Below are positions 8,551 to 19,374 of a stretch of DNA of 64,000 bases, piece after piece; the stretch's first letter is position 1; each line of letters opens with the position of its first letter. Position numbers and translations under genes: made by a program. Source of the DNA: Polynucleobacter sp. MWH-UH23A (GTDB taxonomy: Bacteria; Pseudomonadota; Gammaproteobacteria; Burkholderiales; Burkholderiaceae); NCBI RefSeq assembly GCF_040409805.1, contig NZ_CP099572.1:62001-126000 (forward strand), written 5' to 3'. The notes under the pieces were generated by a model. The model saw only the letters and a list, made by a program, of their open reading frames with translations, did no database searches and had not been told where the DNA came from.

Positions 8551-9531
8551 ATGCAAACAAATTTGCTCAAGCCAAAAATTATTTCTGTTGAAGCGCTTAC
8601 CGCCAACCAAGCTAAGGTTGTTATGGAGCCGTTCGAGCGTGGCTATGGTCACACACTCGGCAATGCACTACGTCGTGTACTTTTGTCCTCGATGGTTGGT
8701 TATGCTCCAACTGAAGTAGCTATTGCAGGTGTAGTCCATGAATATTCCACTTTGGATGGTGTGCAAGAAGACGTTGTAAACCTCTTGCTTAACCTCAAAG
8801 GTATCGTGTTTAAGTTGCAGTCACGTGACGAAGTCACTATCAATTTGCGTAAAGAAGGCCCAGGCGTCGTTACCGCTAAAGATATTGATTTGCCACACGA
8901 TGTAGAAATTATTAATCCTGATCACGTGATCGCTCACTTGTCTGCTGGTGGCAAGTTGGATATGCAAATCAAAGTTGAAAAAGGTCGTGGCTATGTTCCT
9001 GGTAACGTTCGTCAATACAACGACGAAACTTCTAAGATCATTGGCCGCATCGTTTTAGATGCTTCATTTAGCCCGGTTAGCCGTGTTAGCTATGCTGTTG
9101 AATCTGCTCGTGTTGAGCAACGCACTGACCTCGATCGTCTCGTTATGACTATCGAAACGAATGGTGTGTTGTCTCCTGAAGAGGCAATTCGTCAAGCTGC
9201 AAGTATCTTGGTTGACCAATTGGTTGTATTTGCAGCTCTTGAGAGCAGCGAAGTTTCTGGCGATCTCGCACCAAGCCGCTCTTCAATGGTTGATCCAATG
9301 TTGATGCGCCCAGTAGATGATCTTGAGCTAACAGTTCGCTCTGCGAACTGCTTGAAGGCTGAGAACATTTACTACATCGGTGATTTGATCCAACGTACAG
9401 AGAATGAATTGTTGAAGACGCCTAATTTGGGCCGTAAGTCCTTGAATGAAATCAAAGACGTATTGGCTGCTCGTGGCTTAAGTCTCGGCATGAAACTCGA
9501 AAGCTGGCCTCCAGCTAACCTCGAGAAATAA
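8551..9531 (+). CDS. rpoA: DNA-directed RNA polymerase alpha subunit
   Basis: The alpha subunit nucleates RNA polymerase assembly and binds UP elements and activators. The 326-residue protein has the N-terminal dimerisation domain ([23 protein letters not shown] near residue 26, then [10 protein letters not shown]) and the C-terminal domain ([20 protein letters not shown], then [21 protein letters not shown]), joined by a linker around residues 235-250. Length is normal. It lies in the alpha operon with rplQ 16 bases downstream. Confidence 0.98.
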   Translation: MQTNLLKPKIISVEALTANQAKVVMEPFERGYGHTLGNALRRVLLSSMVGYAPTEVAIAGVVHEYSTLDGVQEDVVNLLLNLKGIVFKLQSRDEVTINLRKEGPGVVTAKDIDLPHDVEIINPDHVIAHLSAGGKLDMQIKVEKGRGYVPGNVRQYNDETSKIIGRIVLDASFSPVSRVSYAVESARVEQRTDLDRLVMTIETNGVLSPEEAIRQAASILVDQLVVFAALESSEVSGDLAPSRSSMVDPMLMRPVDDLELTVRSANCLKAENIYYIGDLIQRTENELLKTPNLGRKSLNEIKDVLAARGLSLGMKLESWPPANLEK

Positions 9532-9547
9532 TTAGAAAGGAAGCATC

Positions 9548-9943
9548 ATGCGTCACGGAAACGGCTTACGCAAACTAAACAGAACATCTTCGCATCGCTT
9601 GGCGATGCTACGCAATATGTCCAATTCTCTTTTGGAGCACGAAGTGATTAAAACCACTTTGCCAAAAGCAAAAGAATTGCGTATGGTTGTTGAGCCTTTG
9701 ATTACCTTGGGTAAAAAAGACAACTTAGCAAACCGTCGTTTGGCATTTAATCGCACTCGTGATCGCGATATCGTGACTAAGCTCTTTACAGAACTTGGCC
9801 CACGCTATGCAACACGTCCAGGTGGCTACCTTCGTATTTTGAAGTTTGGCTTCCGTCATGGCGACAATGCTCCAATGGCATTGGTTGAGTTGGTTGATCG
9901 CCCAGAAGTTGAAGAAACAGCAGCTGTAGCTGAAGAGGCTTAA
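9548..9943 (+). CDS. rplQ: 50S ribosomal protein L17
   Basis: L17 lies near the exit tunnel of the large subunit. The 131-residue product starts [24 protein letters not shown] and includes [14 protein letters not shown] and [24 protein letters not shown], all family signatures. A short acidic Ala/Glu-rich tail ends it. It is the last gene of the ribosomal block, with a clear terminator 23 bases downstream. Confidence 0.98.
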   Translation: MRHGNGLRKLNRTSSHRLAMLRNMSNSLLEHEVIKTTLPKAKELRMVVEPLITLGKKDNLANRRLAFNRTRDRDIVTKLFTELGPRYATRPGGYLRILKFGFRHGDNAPMALVELVDRPEVEETAAVAEEA

Positions 9944-9966
9944 GCCCTTTAGTTGTGCGGTAAATT

Positions 9967-9996
9967 AAAAAAGCCAGGCCTCGGTCTGGCTTTTTT
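9967..9996 (+). terminator. Rho-independent terminator after rplQ
   Basis: An A-run precedes a stem of GCCAGGC (9973-9979) with GTCTGGC (9984-9990), including one G-T pair, and a four-base loop. The stem is followed by six T. The A-run on the left would also favour use from the opposite strand. Confidence 0.9.
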
Positions 9997-10020
9997 CATT
10001 GATCGGTTTATAAATACGAT

Positions 10021-10377
10021 ATGCCTCAAAACCCTTCCGAAATGCTCTCAGTAAAGCCCAACCAGCTATTGGTGGTAGTTACCAGTCTTCCTAGCTTGGA
10101 AACCGCTCAAAGCCTTGCTCATGCGCTTGTAGAGAAAAGGATTGCGGCTTGCGTTCAGCTTAGTAGTGGCATCCAATCGATCTATCGTTGGGAGGGTAAA
10201 GTTTGCGAGGAAGCGGAAGTATTGCTATCTGCCAAAACAACTGTGAATCAATGGCGAACCATCTCCAGTTTTATTGAAAAAAATCATCCTTATGATTTGC
10301 CGGAGATTTTGGCGTTTACTCCGGAACAACATTCAGAGCAATATGGCGCATGGGTAAGTTCAGAGGTAAATTCCTAG
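10021..10377 (+). CDS. cutA: CutA-family divalent cation tolerance protein
   Basis: CutA proteins are small trimeric cytoplasmic proteins linked to metal tolerance, with a ferredoxin-like fold; their exact role is unsettled. The 118-residue product has the family core LVVVTSLPSLETAQSLAHALVEKRIAACVQ, the SIYRWEGKVCEEAEVLLSAKT segment and the HPYDLPEILAF motif near the C-terminus. An internal ATG at 10042 could also start it. It lies two bases before dsbD, a pairing common in proteobacteria, so the two are probably co-transcribed. Confidence 0.93.
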   Translation: MPQNPSEMLSVKPNQLLVVVTSLPSLETAQSLAHALVEKRIAACVQLSSGIQSIYRWEGKVCEEAEVLLSAKTTVNQWRTISSFIEKNHPYDLPEILAFTPEQHSEQYGAWVSSEVNS

Positions 10378-10379
10378 TC

Positions 10380-12056
10380 ATGAAATTGCATTTATTAATT
10401 ACGAGAGTTCTCGCACTCCTATTGCTCGCATCCACTCAACTGTTTGCAGCCCCAGAATTTTTACCTCCTGAAAAAGCGTTTCGTGTAGAAGCTACTTGGT
10501 TGGAAAATTCTAATCAAATTGAACTCGAATTTTTCCCTGCTAAAGGCTATTACATTTATCAAGAGTCCCTAAAATTTCAAATCGGGCAACAGACAGCAAA
10601 GCTAAGCAATATAAGGCCCTCACTGCCATCTGGTGTTGAGAAGTTTGATGAAACATTTGGAAAAAAACTGCAAGTCTACAAAGAGCCATTTTTGGTATTT
10701 GTAGATACAAAAGTAAATCCAAGTAAACCAATTCATTTAGAAGTAACGCTGCAGGGTTGTGCAGAAGCTGGGATTTGTTATCCGCCAATGACTTTGAAAT
10801 TGCTTCTCTCAGGTCCTGGTGTTAAGGTGTCGCCAATTCCAGAAGTAATTGATCCGCAAGCACAGGGGCAAGTTTTTTTATCTACAGAATTTAGTTTGAG
10901 CGATTTGTGGCGCGAGCGTGATGATGTTAGTGCGATTGGACGCTTTCTAGAAAATGCCTCAACCCATTATTTATTCTTGGCGTTCTTTGTTTTGGGTCTT
11001 GCCTTGGCGTTTACGCCCTGTGTATTGCCAATGCTGCCGATTTTGTCTAGCGTCATATTTGGTGTGCAAGATGGCAAAGCTATATCCAAGGGGCGCGCTA
11101 GTGTTTTAGCCCTCGCCTATGTATTTGGCATGGCTTTGATATATGCGTTGGCGGGTGTCCTGATGGCTGCTCTTGGTGGAAGCGTGCAGCGTGTTTTGCA
11201 AAGCCCAATCGCCCTAATCGCCTTTGCAGTATTGCTTCTCGTCTTGTCGGGCAGTCTATTTGGACTATATGACCTACGTTTACCTCAAGCCTGGCATCAG
11301 CGCATTGATAGACTAGCAGGGCGCCAAAAAGGGGGTAGCGTCTTTGGTGCCTTTGCCTTAGGCGGTATTTCTACATTGGTGGCCAGCCCCTGCATTACGG
11401 CCCCATTAGCCGGTGTCTTGGCCTTTATTGCTCAAACAGGTTCAATGAGTCTTGGCGCAAGTCTGCTCTTTGTAATGGCTCTTGGTATGGGTTTGCCTTT
11501 GTTTTTCATTGCGATTGAAGCGCGCATATTAATTCCCTCAACCGGTATCTGGATGGTATGGCTACAGCGCACCCTCGGAGTTTTATTAGTGGCAACCGCA
11601 GCATGGATAGCGTCACCCTTAATGCAAAAAAATGATGTCGGCGGACTTGCCAAAATCAGCAACGATCAAAGTGTTCATCAGGTAGGCGATTTATCTTTTG
11701 TTGTAATTCACTCACTAGCAGAGTTGGATGCGCAATTAGTAAAAGCAAAACAAGAAAAGAAGTTTGTCATGCTTGATTTTTATGCCGACTGGTGTATTAG
11801 TTGCAAAGAAATGGAAGTGAATACCTTCGCAAATGCAGAGGTCAGCAAGCAATTAAAACAACTAGTTTTAGTGCAAGCCGATGTGACTGCGAATAGCCCT
11901 GAGAACCAGGCATTACTTAAGAAATTTGGTTTGTATGGCCCGCCTGGAATTTTGTTTTTCAATCAAGATTCTGAAGAGCAAAAAGACCAAAGGGTGATCG
12001 GCTACATGTCGCCACAGCGTTTTATTGACCGCTTAAAACAGGTGATAACGCAGTAA
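10380..12056 (+). CDS. dsbD: Thiol:disulfide interchange protein DsbD
   Basis: DsbD moves reducing power from cytoplasmic thioredoxin across the inner membrane to periplasmic thiol proteins. From ATG 10380 the product is 558 residues. It has a signal peptide (about 1-23), an N-terminal periplasmic domain with the Cys pair C127/C133, and a membrane domain with C214 (FTPCVLPMLP) and C338 (SPCITAPL). A C-terminal thioredoxin-like domain carries WCISC (C472/C475). All six catalytic cysteines are therefore present. A longer in-frame start at 10350 lies inside cutA and lacks a signal-peptide N-terminus, so 10380 is preferred. Confidence 0.96.
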   Translation: MKLHLLITRVLALLLLASTQLFAAPEFLPPEKAFRVEATWLENSNQIELEFFPAKGYYIYQESLKFQIGQQTAKLSNIRPSLPSGVEKFDETFGKKLQVYKEPFLVFVDTKVNPSKPIHLEVTLQGCAEAGICYPPMTLKLLLSGPGVKVSPIPEVIDPQAQGQVFLSTEFSLSDLWRERDDVSAIGRFLENASTHYLFLAFFVLGLALAFTPCVLPMLPILSSVIFGVQDGKAISKGRASVLALAYVFGMALIYALAGVLMAALGGSVQRVLQSPIALIAFAVLLLVLSGSLFGLYDLRLPQAWHQRIDRLAGRQKGGSVFGAFALGGISTLVASPCITAPLAGVLAFIAQTGSMSLGASLLFVMALGMGLPLFFIAIEARILIPSTGIWMVWLQRTLGVLLVATAAWIASPLMQKNDVGGLAKISNDQSVHQVGDLSFVVIHSLAELDAQLVKAKQEKKFVMLDFYADWCISCKEMEVNTFANAEVSKQLKQLVLVQADVTANSPENQALLKKFGLYGPPGILFFNQDSEEQKDQRVIGYMSPQRFIDRLKQVITQ

Positions 12057-12080
12057 AAAAGCCAGCAGGCAAACAGAAAC

Positions 12081-13770
<1,690 letters not shown>

Positions 13771-13884
13771 GTCTAGAAGCTATTGTAAAATCACGCAAAA
13801 TCATGAAATATCTCATGGTGTTGGGTAAAAGGTTGTAAAAGTAGGGCCCAAACACTTTTAGGAATTTTTGCCAAGGTAAACATA

Positions 13885-14616
13885 ATGCGTCAAACCTCCC
13901 AAATCTCCAAATTCACTAGCTTGCGCGCCGGTTTTGCTGCCCTCTCCATTTTCGCCTTGATTGGCGTTTCTGGATTGGCAATTGCAAATGATGCTGCTCC
14001 GGCTGCTGCAGCTCCTGCAGCTGAAGCAAAGCCTGCAGTTCCAGGTAAGCCTAAAGTTGACCCAGCTGCTGGCGAAGCGCTGTATTCCAATGGAGAAGCT
14101 AGTCGTGGAGTTACTGCTTGCCTAACTTGTCACGGACCTAAGGGTCAAAGCGCCACTGCTACTTGGCCCAAGTTATCCGCTCAGCATGCTGCCTACACAA
14201 CCAAGCAATTGAAAAACTTCAAAGAAGGCACTCGTGCAAATCCAGTCATGATGGGAATGGCTGCCACTTTGACGGATCAAGATATGCAAAATATTTCTGC
14301 ATACTTGGTTAAGCAACCTGTTTCACAAGGTGTTGCTCAAAACAAAGACACGATTGAATTGGGTCAAAGCATTTACCGCGGCGGTATTGCCGCAAAAGGT
14401 GTTCCTGCTTGCGCTGCATGCCATAGTCCTAATGGCGCCGGTATCCCTGCTCAGTACCCACGTTTGGGCGGTCAATGGGCTGATTACACGAACGCACAAT
14501 TACTTGCATTCCGTGATGGTGTTCGTAAGAACAGCAGCCAAATGACAACGATTGCTTCCAAGCTCTCTGATCAAGAAATGAAAGCAGTGTCTGACTACAT
14601 CGCAGGCTTACATTAA
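13885..14616 (+). CDS. Di-heme cytochrome c4
   Basis: Cytochrome c4 is a periplasmic di-heme electron carrier, usually between the bc1 complex and terminal oxidases. The 243-residue product has a long N-terminal segment with a hydrophobic signal region (about 20-34) followed by an Ala/Pro-rich linker. Two class I cytochrome domains follow with CxxCH at 79-83 (CLTCH) and 176-180 (CAACH). Met-containing candidates for the sixth ligand follow each (NPVMMGMAATL, NSSQMTTIASKL). The two halves are visibly homologous. It could serve the bc1 complex encoded at 57158-59975, but this is inference. Confidence 0.93.
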   Translation: MRQTSQISKFTSLRAGFAALSIFALIGVSGLAIANDAAPAAAAPAAEAKPAVPGKPKVDPAAGEALYSNGEASRGVTACLTCHGPKGQSATATWPKLSAQHAAYTTKQLKNFKEGTRANPVMMGMAATLTDQDMQNISAYLVKQPVSQGVAQNKDTIELGQSIYRGGIAAKGVPACAACHSPNGAGIPAQYPRLGGQWADYTNAQLLAFRDGVRKNSSQMTTIASKLSDQEMKAVSDYIAGLH

Positions 14617-14638
14617 AAAATAAGTAGTAACCAAAAAC

Positions 14639-14665
14639 AAACCCCGCTGTTCTAGCGGGGTTTTT
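14639..14665. terminator. Bidirectional terminator between cytochrome c4 and lysA
   Basis: An 8-base stem (ACCCCGCT 14641-14648, AGCGGGGT 14654-14661) with a five-base loop is flanked by A-rich sequence on the left and a T-run on the right. The flanking genes converge, so it can serve both. Confidence 0.9.
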
Positions 14666-14700
14666 ATTTGTTCATTTCAGATGAATCAAACTCGAAAAAA

Positions 14701-15999
14701 TTATTTAGGCAAAACACTTTCACTTGCAAATAGATCTTGTGTATTTTCACGTACACGAATGACATAAGCATTCTTGCCATCCACCATAATCTCTGCGGGC
14801 TTGGGGCGTGTGTTGTAGTTTGAGGCCATCACAAATCCATAAGCTCCAGCTGAAAGAATCGCCAGCAAATCGCCTTCATCTACTGCAAGCTGACGATCTC
14901 TACCAAGCCAGTCTCCAGATTCACATACTGGGCCAACAACATCATATTTGAGGCTTTTTGCTTGTTTTGCCTGAACCGGAACAATGCCATGGTGAGCTTC
15001 ATATAAGGCCGGGCGCATGAGTTCAGTCATGGCCGCATCAACGATGCAGAAGTTCTTTTCTGCACCTGGCTTGAGGTATTCCACGGTAGTTAGAAGAATG
15101 CCAGCATTGCCTACTAAGGATCTTCCAGGTTCTAAAACAACATCTAGATGGCCAAAGCCACGCTCTGCCACGCGATCTAAAAGAGTGTTGGTGAATTCGG
15201 TAATGTCAGGTGGAGTTTCATCGCTGTAGGCGATTCCAAGGCCCCCACCCAAATCCAAATGGTGAATCACAATACCTTCTTTTTTGAGTTGCTCAACTAG
15301 GTCTAGCACTTTATCGAGCGCATCAAGATAAGGCGAAGTGGTGGTGATTTGAGAGCCAATATGACAATCAATGCCGACCACATCAATTTGAGAAAGTAAT
15401 GATGCCTCACGATAAGTTTTTAAAACTTCGTGATATGCGATACCGAATTTATTTCCCTTTAATCCCGTAGAGATGTAGGGATGCGTTTGTGCATCTACGT
15501 CTGGATTAACGCGCAGAGAAATTGGGGCGCGCAATCCAAGTTCAGTAGCAACCCGATTAATTTTGTGTAGCTCTGCAATGGATTCCACGTTGATGCATTT
15601 GACGCCTGCTTTAAGGGCGCTAGCAATTTCAGCTGCGGATTTGCCAACCCCAGCAAAGACAAGGCTCTTCGGGTCTGCGCCAATGGCTAGGGCGCGCGCG
15701 AGTTCACCGCCGCTCACTAAATCGAAACCAGCACCGAGCTCTTTGAAGCAGTTAATGACTGCTAAATTGCTATTGGCTTTCATAGCGTAATGAACGCGAG
15801 CACGACGTTTGCCTTTGGAGTCAACGCAGGCTTTGTCATAGGCTTGGTATGCCTCAGTCAGTGCCTTTTTGCTATACACATATAGTGGTGTGCCAAATTC
15901 TTTTGCCAAGTCTGCTAAAGCAATATCTTCGGCATACCAAGTGCCATTGCGCTCTGTAAAACCAGATAAGCGAGGAAGTGAAAGTGAATTGCTTGTCAT
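14701..15999 (-). CDS. lysA: Diaminopimelate decarboxylase
   Basis: LysA carries out the last step of lysine synthesis, decarboxylating meso-diaminopimelate with PLP. The 432-residue product has the PLP lysine K74 in VHYAMKANSN, HIGSQ in the barrel, a GGGLGI phosphate-binding loop, EPGRS, and the C-terminal CESGDWLGRDR motif that completes the active site. Length is normal. The start ATG overlaps the stop of lptM by one base, so the two form one unit, as in many proteobacteria. Confidence 0.97.
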   Translation of the reverse strand: MTSNSLSLPRLSGFTERNGTWYAEDIALADLAKEFGTPLYVYSKKALTEAYQAYDKACVDSKGKRRARVHYAMKANSNLAVINCFKELGAGFDLVSGGELARALAIGADPKSLVFAGVGKSAAEIASALKAGVKCINVESIAELHKINRVATELGLRAPISLRVNPDVDAQTHPYISTGLKGNKFGIAYHEVLKTYREASLLSQIDVVGIDCHIGSQITTTSPYLDALDKVLDLVEQLKKEGIVIHHLDLGGGLGIAYSDETPPDITEFTNTLLDRVAERGFGHLDVVLEPGRSLVGNAGILLTTVEYLKPGAEKNFCIVDAAMTELMRPALYEAHHGIVPVQAKQAKSLKYDVVGPVCESGDWLGRDRQLAVDEGDLLAILSAGAYGFVMASNYNTRPKPAEIMVDGKNAYVIRVRENTQDLFASESVLPK

Positions 16000-16202
16000 T
16001 ACTTAGCCGATGAAGAAATATTATTGCTTGTTGGTGTGGTTGATGTAGTTTGGGGTGGATAGAGCTTGCCCTTGGGCTCTGGCTCTGTTGGCGCAGTTGG
16101 AGCTGGTGGCACATTTGGCATATATAAAGGACCTCTAACCCCACATCCAATAAGGGGTATTAGGAAGGCAATACCAAGGGTTCTATAAAGAATCGCTATC
16201 AT
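15999..16202 (-). CDS. lptM: Small outer-membrane lipoprotein, LptM (YifL) family
   Basis: From ATG 16202 the product is 67 residues. It has a lipoprotein signal peptide (MIAILYRTLGIAFLIPLIGC, lipobox LIGC) followed at once by GVRGPLY, the short conserved block of LptM/YifL proteins, and then a Pro/Thr-rich low-complexity tail. In E. coli LptM helps assemble the LptDE translocon. A longer frame to 16289 is open but would bury the signal peptide. It is directly upstream of lysA, the usual neighbour, and divergent from cyaY. Confidence 0.85.
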   Translation of the reverse strand: MIAILYRTLGIAFLIPLIGCGVRGPLYMPNVPPAPTAPTEPEPKGKLYPPQTTSTTPTSNNISSSAK

Positions 16203-16225
16203 GAATGTCTCTAAACGAATGATTG

Positions 16226-16253
16226 AATATAGCACGCAGGCCCTTTTTATGAA
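16226..16253 (-). promoter_or_regulatory. Candidate promoter for lptM-lysA
   Basis: On the - strand TTCATA (16253-16248) and TATATT (16231-16226) are 16 bases apart, and the -10 box has the extended TGn form. It lies about 24 bases before the lptM start. The -35 box covers the preferred cyaY start codon, so the two divergent control regions overlap. Confidence 0.45.
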
Positions 16254-16632
16254 TGCAAATAGCTCGAATGTAGAAGCCATTGATGACAAGCAGTTTCACC
16301 AGCTAGGCGCACAATTGTTGCACTCCATTGAGGTGGCTTTAGAGACTGCCGATGATGAGCTCGATTTAGACCTTGATGTTGAGCGACAAGGTGGCAATGT
16401 CATCAATATTCGATTTCGGGATAAAAGCGTCATCGTGGTCAATACACAACCGCCTTTGCATGAAATATGGGTGGCTGCAAAATCTGGCGGCTATCACTAT
16501 CGTTGGGCTGGCACTATAGCTCAACCGGTGTGGCTCGATACAAAAACAGGTAAAGAGTTGCTAAGTGATCTTTCTGAATTTGCTAGCGTGCAAGCTGGTC
16601 AGCCAATCAAAATTCAACTAATAAAAAATTAA
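16249..16632 (+). CDS. cyaY: Iron-sulfur assembly protein CyaY (frataxin)
   Basis: CyaY is the bacterial frataxin, which binds iron and tunes the cysteine desulfurase IscS. From ATG 16249 the product is 127 residues. It has an acidic N-terminal helix (FHQLGAQLLHSIEVALETADDELDLDLDVE) and a beta sheet with GNVINIRF, PPLHEIWVAAKSGGYHYRW and the C-terminal helix. The open frame extends upstream to an ATG at 16201, but that start would add sixteen residues not typical of the family and would overlap lptM. Its 3' end converges on aroB. Confidence 0.9.
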   Translation: MNANSSNVEAIDDKQFHQLGAQLLHSIEVALETADDELDLDLDVERQGGNVINIRFRDKSVIVVNTQPPLHEIWVAAKSGGYHYRWAGTIAQPVWLDTKTGKELLSDLSEFASVQAGQPIKIQLIKN

Positions 16633-16645
16633 TAACTACAGGAGC

Positions 16646-17728
16646 TTAAGCAGCCCCTGTTGCGGTCAAAGTTTCAAGAACCTGAGCATCTGGCACCCCC
16701 TGAATTTGGGCCTTGCCGATTTTCTCTAGAACAACATAGCGGATTTGACCGCCCTCGGTTTTCTTGTCTACTTGCATGAGTTCAAGATAGCGTTCCCCAC
16801 CAAATTTTGGAGGAATGATCGGAAGATTCATGGACTGAATAATTTTTGTTAAGCGATCTGCTTCTGCCTTGGTGATGTAGTTGAGACGGCAAGATAAATC
16901 GGCGCCGAGGACCATGCCACATCCCACGGCTTCACCATGAAGCCATTCACCATAGCCCATGCCCGCTTCAATGGCGTGACCAAATGTGTGTCCAAAGTTT
17001 AAGGTTGCACGAATTCCACCTTCTCGCTCATCAGCTGACACCACTGCTGATTTAATTTCACAAGACCGTAAAACAGCATGACTCATTGCATCGGTATTGC
17101 ATGCCAGCAGTGGCTTTGCATTTGCCTCAATCCAATCTAAAAACTTGGCATCGGCAATAGCGCCATGCTTGATCACTTCTGCTAAACCTGCGGAGAGCTC
17201 TCTGGCAGGAAGCGTCTTTAAAGTATTCAGATCGGCAATGACGGCAACGGGCTGATGAAATGCGCCGATCATATTTTTGCCTAGCGGATGATTGATCCCT
17301 GTTTTGCCGCCAACGGAAGAATCTACTTGAGCTAAAAGCGTTGTTGGTACTTGAATGAAACGAACACCACGCATAAAGCTCGCAGCCGCAAATCCTGTCA
17401 TATCACCAATAACGCCACCACCCAGGGCTACTAGCATCGTTTGTCTATCGGCGCCAAACTTTAGGAGGTCATCAAAAATCAGCTGAAGATTTTTCCAGTC
17501 TTTATAAGACTCGCCGTCAGGCAAAACAATTGTCCTAACTGTCTTTCCAAAAGTTTCCAAGGTCTTTGTAAGTCGCTGTGCATACAAGGGTGCAACAGTA
17601 GTATTAGTAACGATGAAGATAGAGCTCGACTTTTCGCAGGCTTTAAAGAGACCGGACTGATCAATTAAATCAGCGCCGATGTAAATAGGATAGCTACGAT
17701 TACCAAGATCTACTTCAAGTGTTTTCAT
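16646..17728 (-). CDS. aroB: 3-Dehydroquinate synthase
   Basis: AroB makes 3-dehydroquinate, the second step of the shikimate pathway, using NAD and zinc. From ATG 17728 the product is 360 residues. It shows the NAD-binding DGESYKDW and [15 protein letters not shown] regions, [25 protein letters not shown], and zinc-ligand regions [21 protein letters not shown] and [10 protein letters not shown]. An in-frame TTG at 17740 overlaps the aroK stop and would add four residues. It is directly downstream of aroK, the standard pair. Confidence 0.97.
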   Translation of the reverse strand: MKTLEVDLGNRSYPIYIGADLIDQSGLFKACEKSSSIFIVTNTTVAPLYAQRLTKTLETFGKTVRTIVLPDGESYKDWKNLQLIFDDLLKFGADRQTMLVALGGGVIGDMTGFAAASFMRGVRFIQVPTTLLAQVDSSVGGKTGINHPLGKNMIGAFHQPVAVIADLNTLKTLPARELSAGLAEVIKHGAIADAKFLDWIEANAKPLLACNTDAMSHAVLRSCEIKSAVVSADEREGGIRATLNFGHTFGHAIEAGMGYGEWLHGEAVGCGMVLGADLSCRLNYITKAEADRLTKIIQSMNLPIIPPKFGGERYLELMQVDKKTEGGQIRYVVLEKIGKAQIQGVPDAQVLETLTATGAA

Positions 17729-17736
17729 GATTGTGT

Positions 17737-18261
17737 TCAAGCGGAAAGTTCAAGCTGCATGATAAGTGTATTGACCAGTTGATTGACGCTGGGCTTGCCA
17801 GTCTCAATAACGTGGTCAGCAATTTCTCGATACAAAGGATCGCGAATTGCATATAGGTTCTCTAGAATTTTTTTAGCGTCACCGTTGCGTAGCAAGGGAC
17901 GGCCTTCACTACCTTTGGTGCGATGCCATAGCTCAATTGGATTTGCGTGAAGATAAATAACCGTACCATGATCGCTTAGTGCTTTGCGATTTTCAGGAAG
18001 CAGCACTGCCCCACCGCCAGTCGCTAAAACAATATTGTGTTCGTTTGTGATTTCTCGAATAGCTTGAGCTTCACGTTTCCGAAACCCTTCCTCGCCTTCC
18101 ATTTCAAAGATCACCGGAATCTTGACGCCACAACGCTCTTCAATGACATGATCAGCATCTAAAAAACGGCGGCCTAATTTTTTGGCGAGAACCTTACCGA
18201 CGGTCGACTTTCCGGCGCCCATGAGGCCGATTAGAAAGATATTGTTTGTCGTAGAGTTCAC
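17737..18261 (-). CDS. aroK: Shikimate kinase
   Basis: AroK phosphorylates shikimate with ATP. The 174-residue product has a P-loop GLMGAGKST (residues 12-20), the shikimate-binding D/R residues in [11 protein letters not shown] and [18 protein letters not shown] and the lid segment RPLLR. The start is GTG at 18261, twelve bases after the secretin stop. The aroK-aroB pair behind a secretin gene is the classic betaproteobacterial and gammaproteobacterial pilQ-aroK-aroB order. Confidence 0.96.
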   Translation of the reverse strand: MNSTTNNIFLIGLMGAGKSTVGKVLAKKLGRRFLDADHVIEERCGVKIPVIFEMEGEEGFRKREAQAIREITNEHNIVLATGGGAVLLPENRKALSDHGTVIYLHANPIELWHRTKGSEGRPLLRNGDAKKILENLYAIRDPLYREIADHVIETGKPSVNQLVNTLIMQLELSA

Positions 18262-18273
18262 CCCTCGATTTTA

Positions 18274-19374
18274 TTAGGGTTTATCAAGGACGGTAGGGGT
18301 AAGAAAGACCAAGAGTTCGGTTTTGTCTTGTAATTTAGATTTATGGCGAAATAAATGGCCAAGAAGGGGGATATCTCCCAATAAAGGGACTTTGACTTCA
18401 TCCTCTCGCTCTGTGGTTTGAAAGATTCGCCCGATGATTGCAGTTCCTCCATTTTCTACAGTGACTTCAGAACTTAGGCTTTTAGTATCGATGGCATAAC
18501 CTTGCTCTGTTTTCATTCCAATCGTGTCTTTATTGATGCCTACCAGCATGGAGATTTTTCCATCCGGATGAATCTTGGGTAAAACTTCCAAGCGAAGATT
18601 GGCTTTGCGGAATTGCAATTTGCTGCCATTTTGTGAGGTGGTTTGGTAGGGCAGCTCAGTGCCTTGTTCAATGGTTGCTTTCACTTGATCCCCAGTCATG
18701 ATTCTTGGATTGGACAAAATCTTTCCTTGTCCTTCAGACTCCAGTGCTGATAGCTCGATTTGTAAAAGACGGCTGGCGTTCTTAGATACCAAGGTTGCCG
18801 CTACTGCGGCAGGGTTAAAGCCATTTAAACCAGATCCAGATAGATCGAAATTGCTGCTAATTTTATTTTCTGGATTGTTGTTAATTGAGCTTGCCTGGTG
18901 ATTGAGTTTTACCCCAAGCTCTCGTGCAAAGCGTTCGTCAGCTTCCACAATCCGCGCCTCAATCAAAATCTGTCTAGGGCTATTGATGTGGTCGCCACCA
19001 AATGGAAGTGCCGCATCTTCTCGTCGAAATTTTTGGAATGCCACAATTTCCGCATGGAGTCCAATCCAATAAATGTCGCCATTGCGAATGATGCGCAAAC
19101 CACGGCTAGCCAAAATGGAATGAAGAGCTGTTTGCCATGGTGTATTTTGAAGATCCACTGTGATCTTCCCTTTGATGGATTCGCTTAATAAAAAATTGGT
19201 GCCACCCAGTTTTGCCAGAATTTGTAAAAGTTCAGCCAGCTCAATATCAGTAAATTGCAGACTAATTTGGGCCTGCAAATTTGTGTTTGCAGGGGTCGAA
19301 CCTGTAGCTGGGGCAATCAATAAAACCAGTAAGAGGACTGCCCACAGATTGGTAATTTTGGATTTGAAAGTCAT
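18274..19374 (-). CDS. Short PilQ/HofQ-like secretin
   Basis: Secretins form outer-membrane channels for type IV pili, DNA uptake or type II secretion. The 366-residue product has a signal peptide (about 1-25), an N-terminal STN-type domain (LQFTDIELAELLQILAKLGG to about residue 105), and a complete secretin core (RQILIEARIVEADERFARELG, then GQGKILSNPRIMTGD, then VPLLGDIPLLGHLFRHK and ELLVFLTPTVL). It is about half the size of usual PilQ and lacks the N-terminal AMIN domains, so it is closer to HofQ in layout. It overlaps the upstream PilP-like gene by four bases. Confidence 0.85.
   Translation of the reverse strand: MTFKSKITNLWAVLLLVLLIAPATGSTPANTNLQAQISLQFTDIELAELLQILAKLGGTNFLLSESIKGKITVDLQNTPWQTALHSILASRGLRIIRNGDIYWIGLHAEIVAFQKFRREDAALPFGGDHINSPRQILIEARIVEADERFARELGVKLNHQASSINNNPENKISSNFDLSGSGLNGFNPAAVAATLVSKNASRLLQIELSALESEGQGKILSNPRIMTGDQVKATIEQGTELPYQTTSQNGSKLQFRKANLRLEVLPKIHPDGKISMLVGINKDTIGMKTEQGYAIDTKSLSSEVTVENGGTAIIGRIFQTTEREDEVKVPLLGDIPLLGHLFRHKSKLQDKTELLVFLTPTVLDKP

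Noticed and set aside
16201..16248. Longer start for CyaY at ATG 16201
   Set aside because: It adds sixteen residues not typical of frataxins and overlaps the lptM start; ATG 16249 gives a normal N-terminus.
18274..19374. Secretin as a broken pilQ pseudogene
   Set aside because: The frame is intact, has a signal peptide and all secretin core motifs; it is short by design, like HofQ, rather than truncated.
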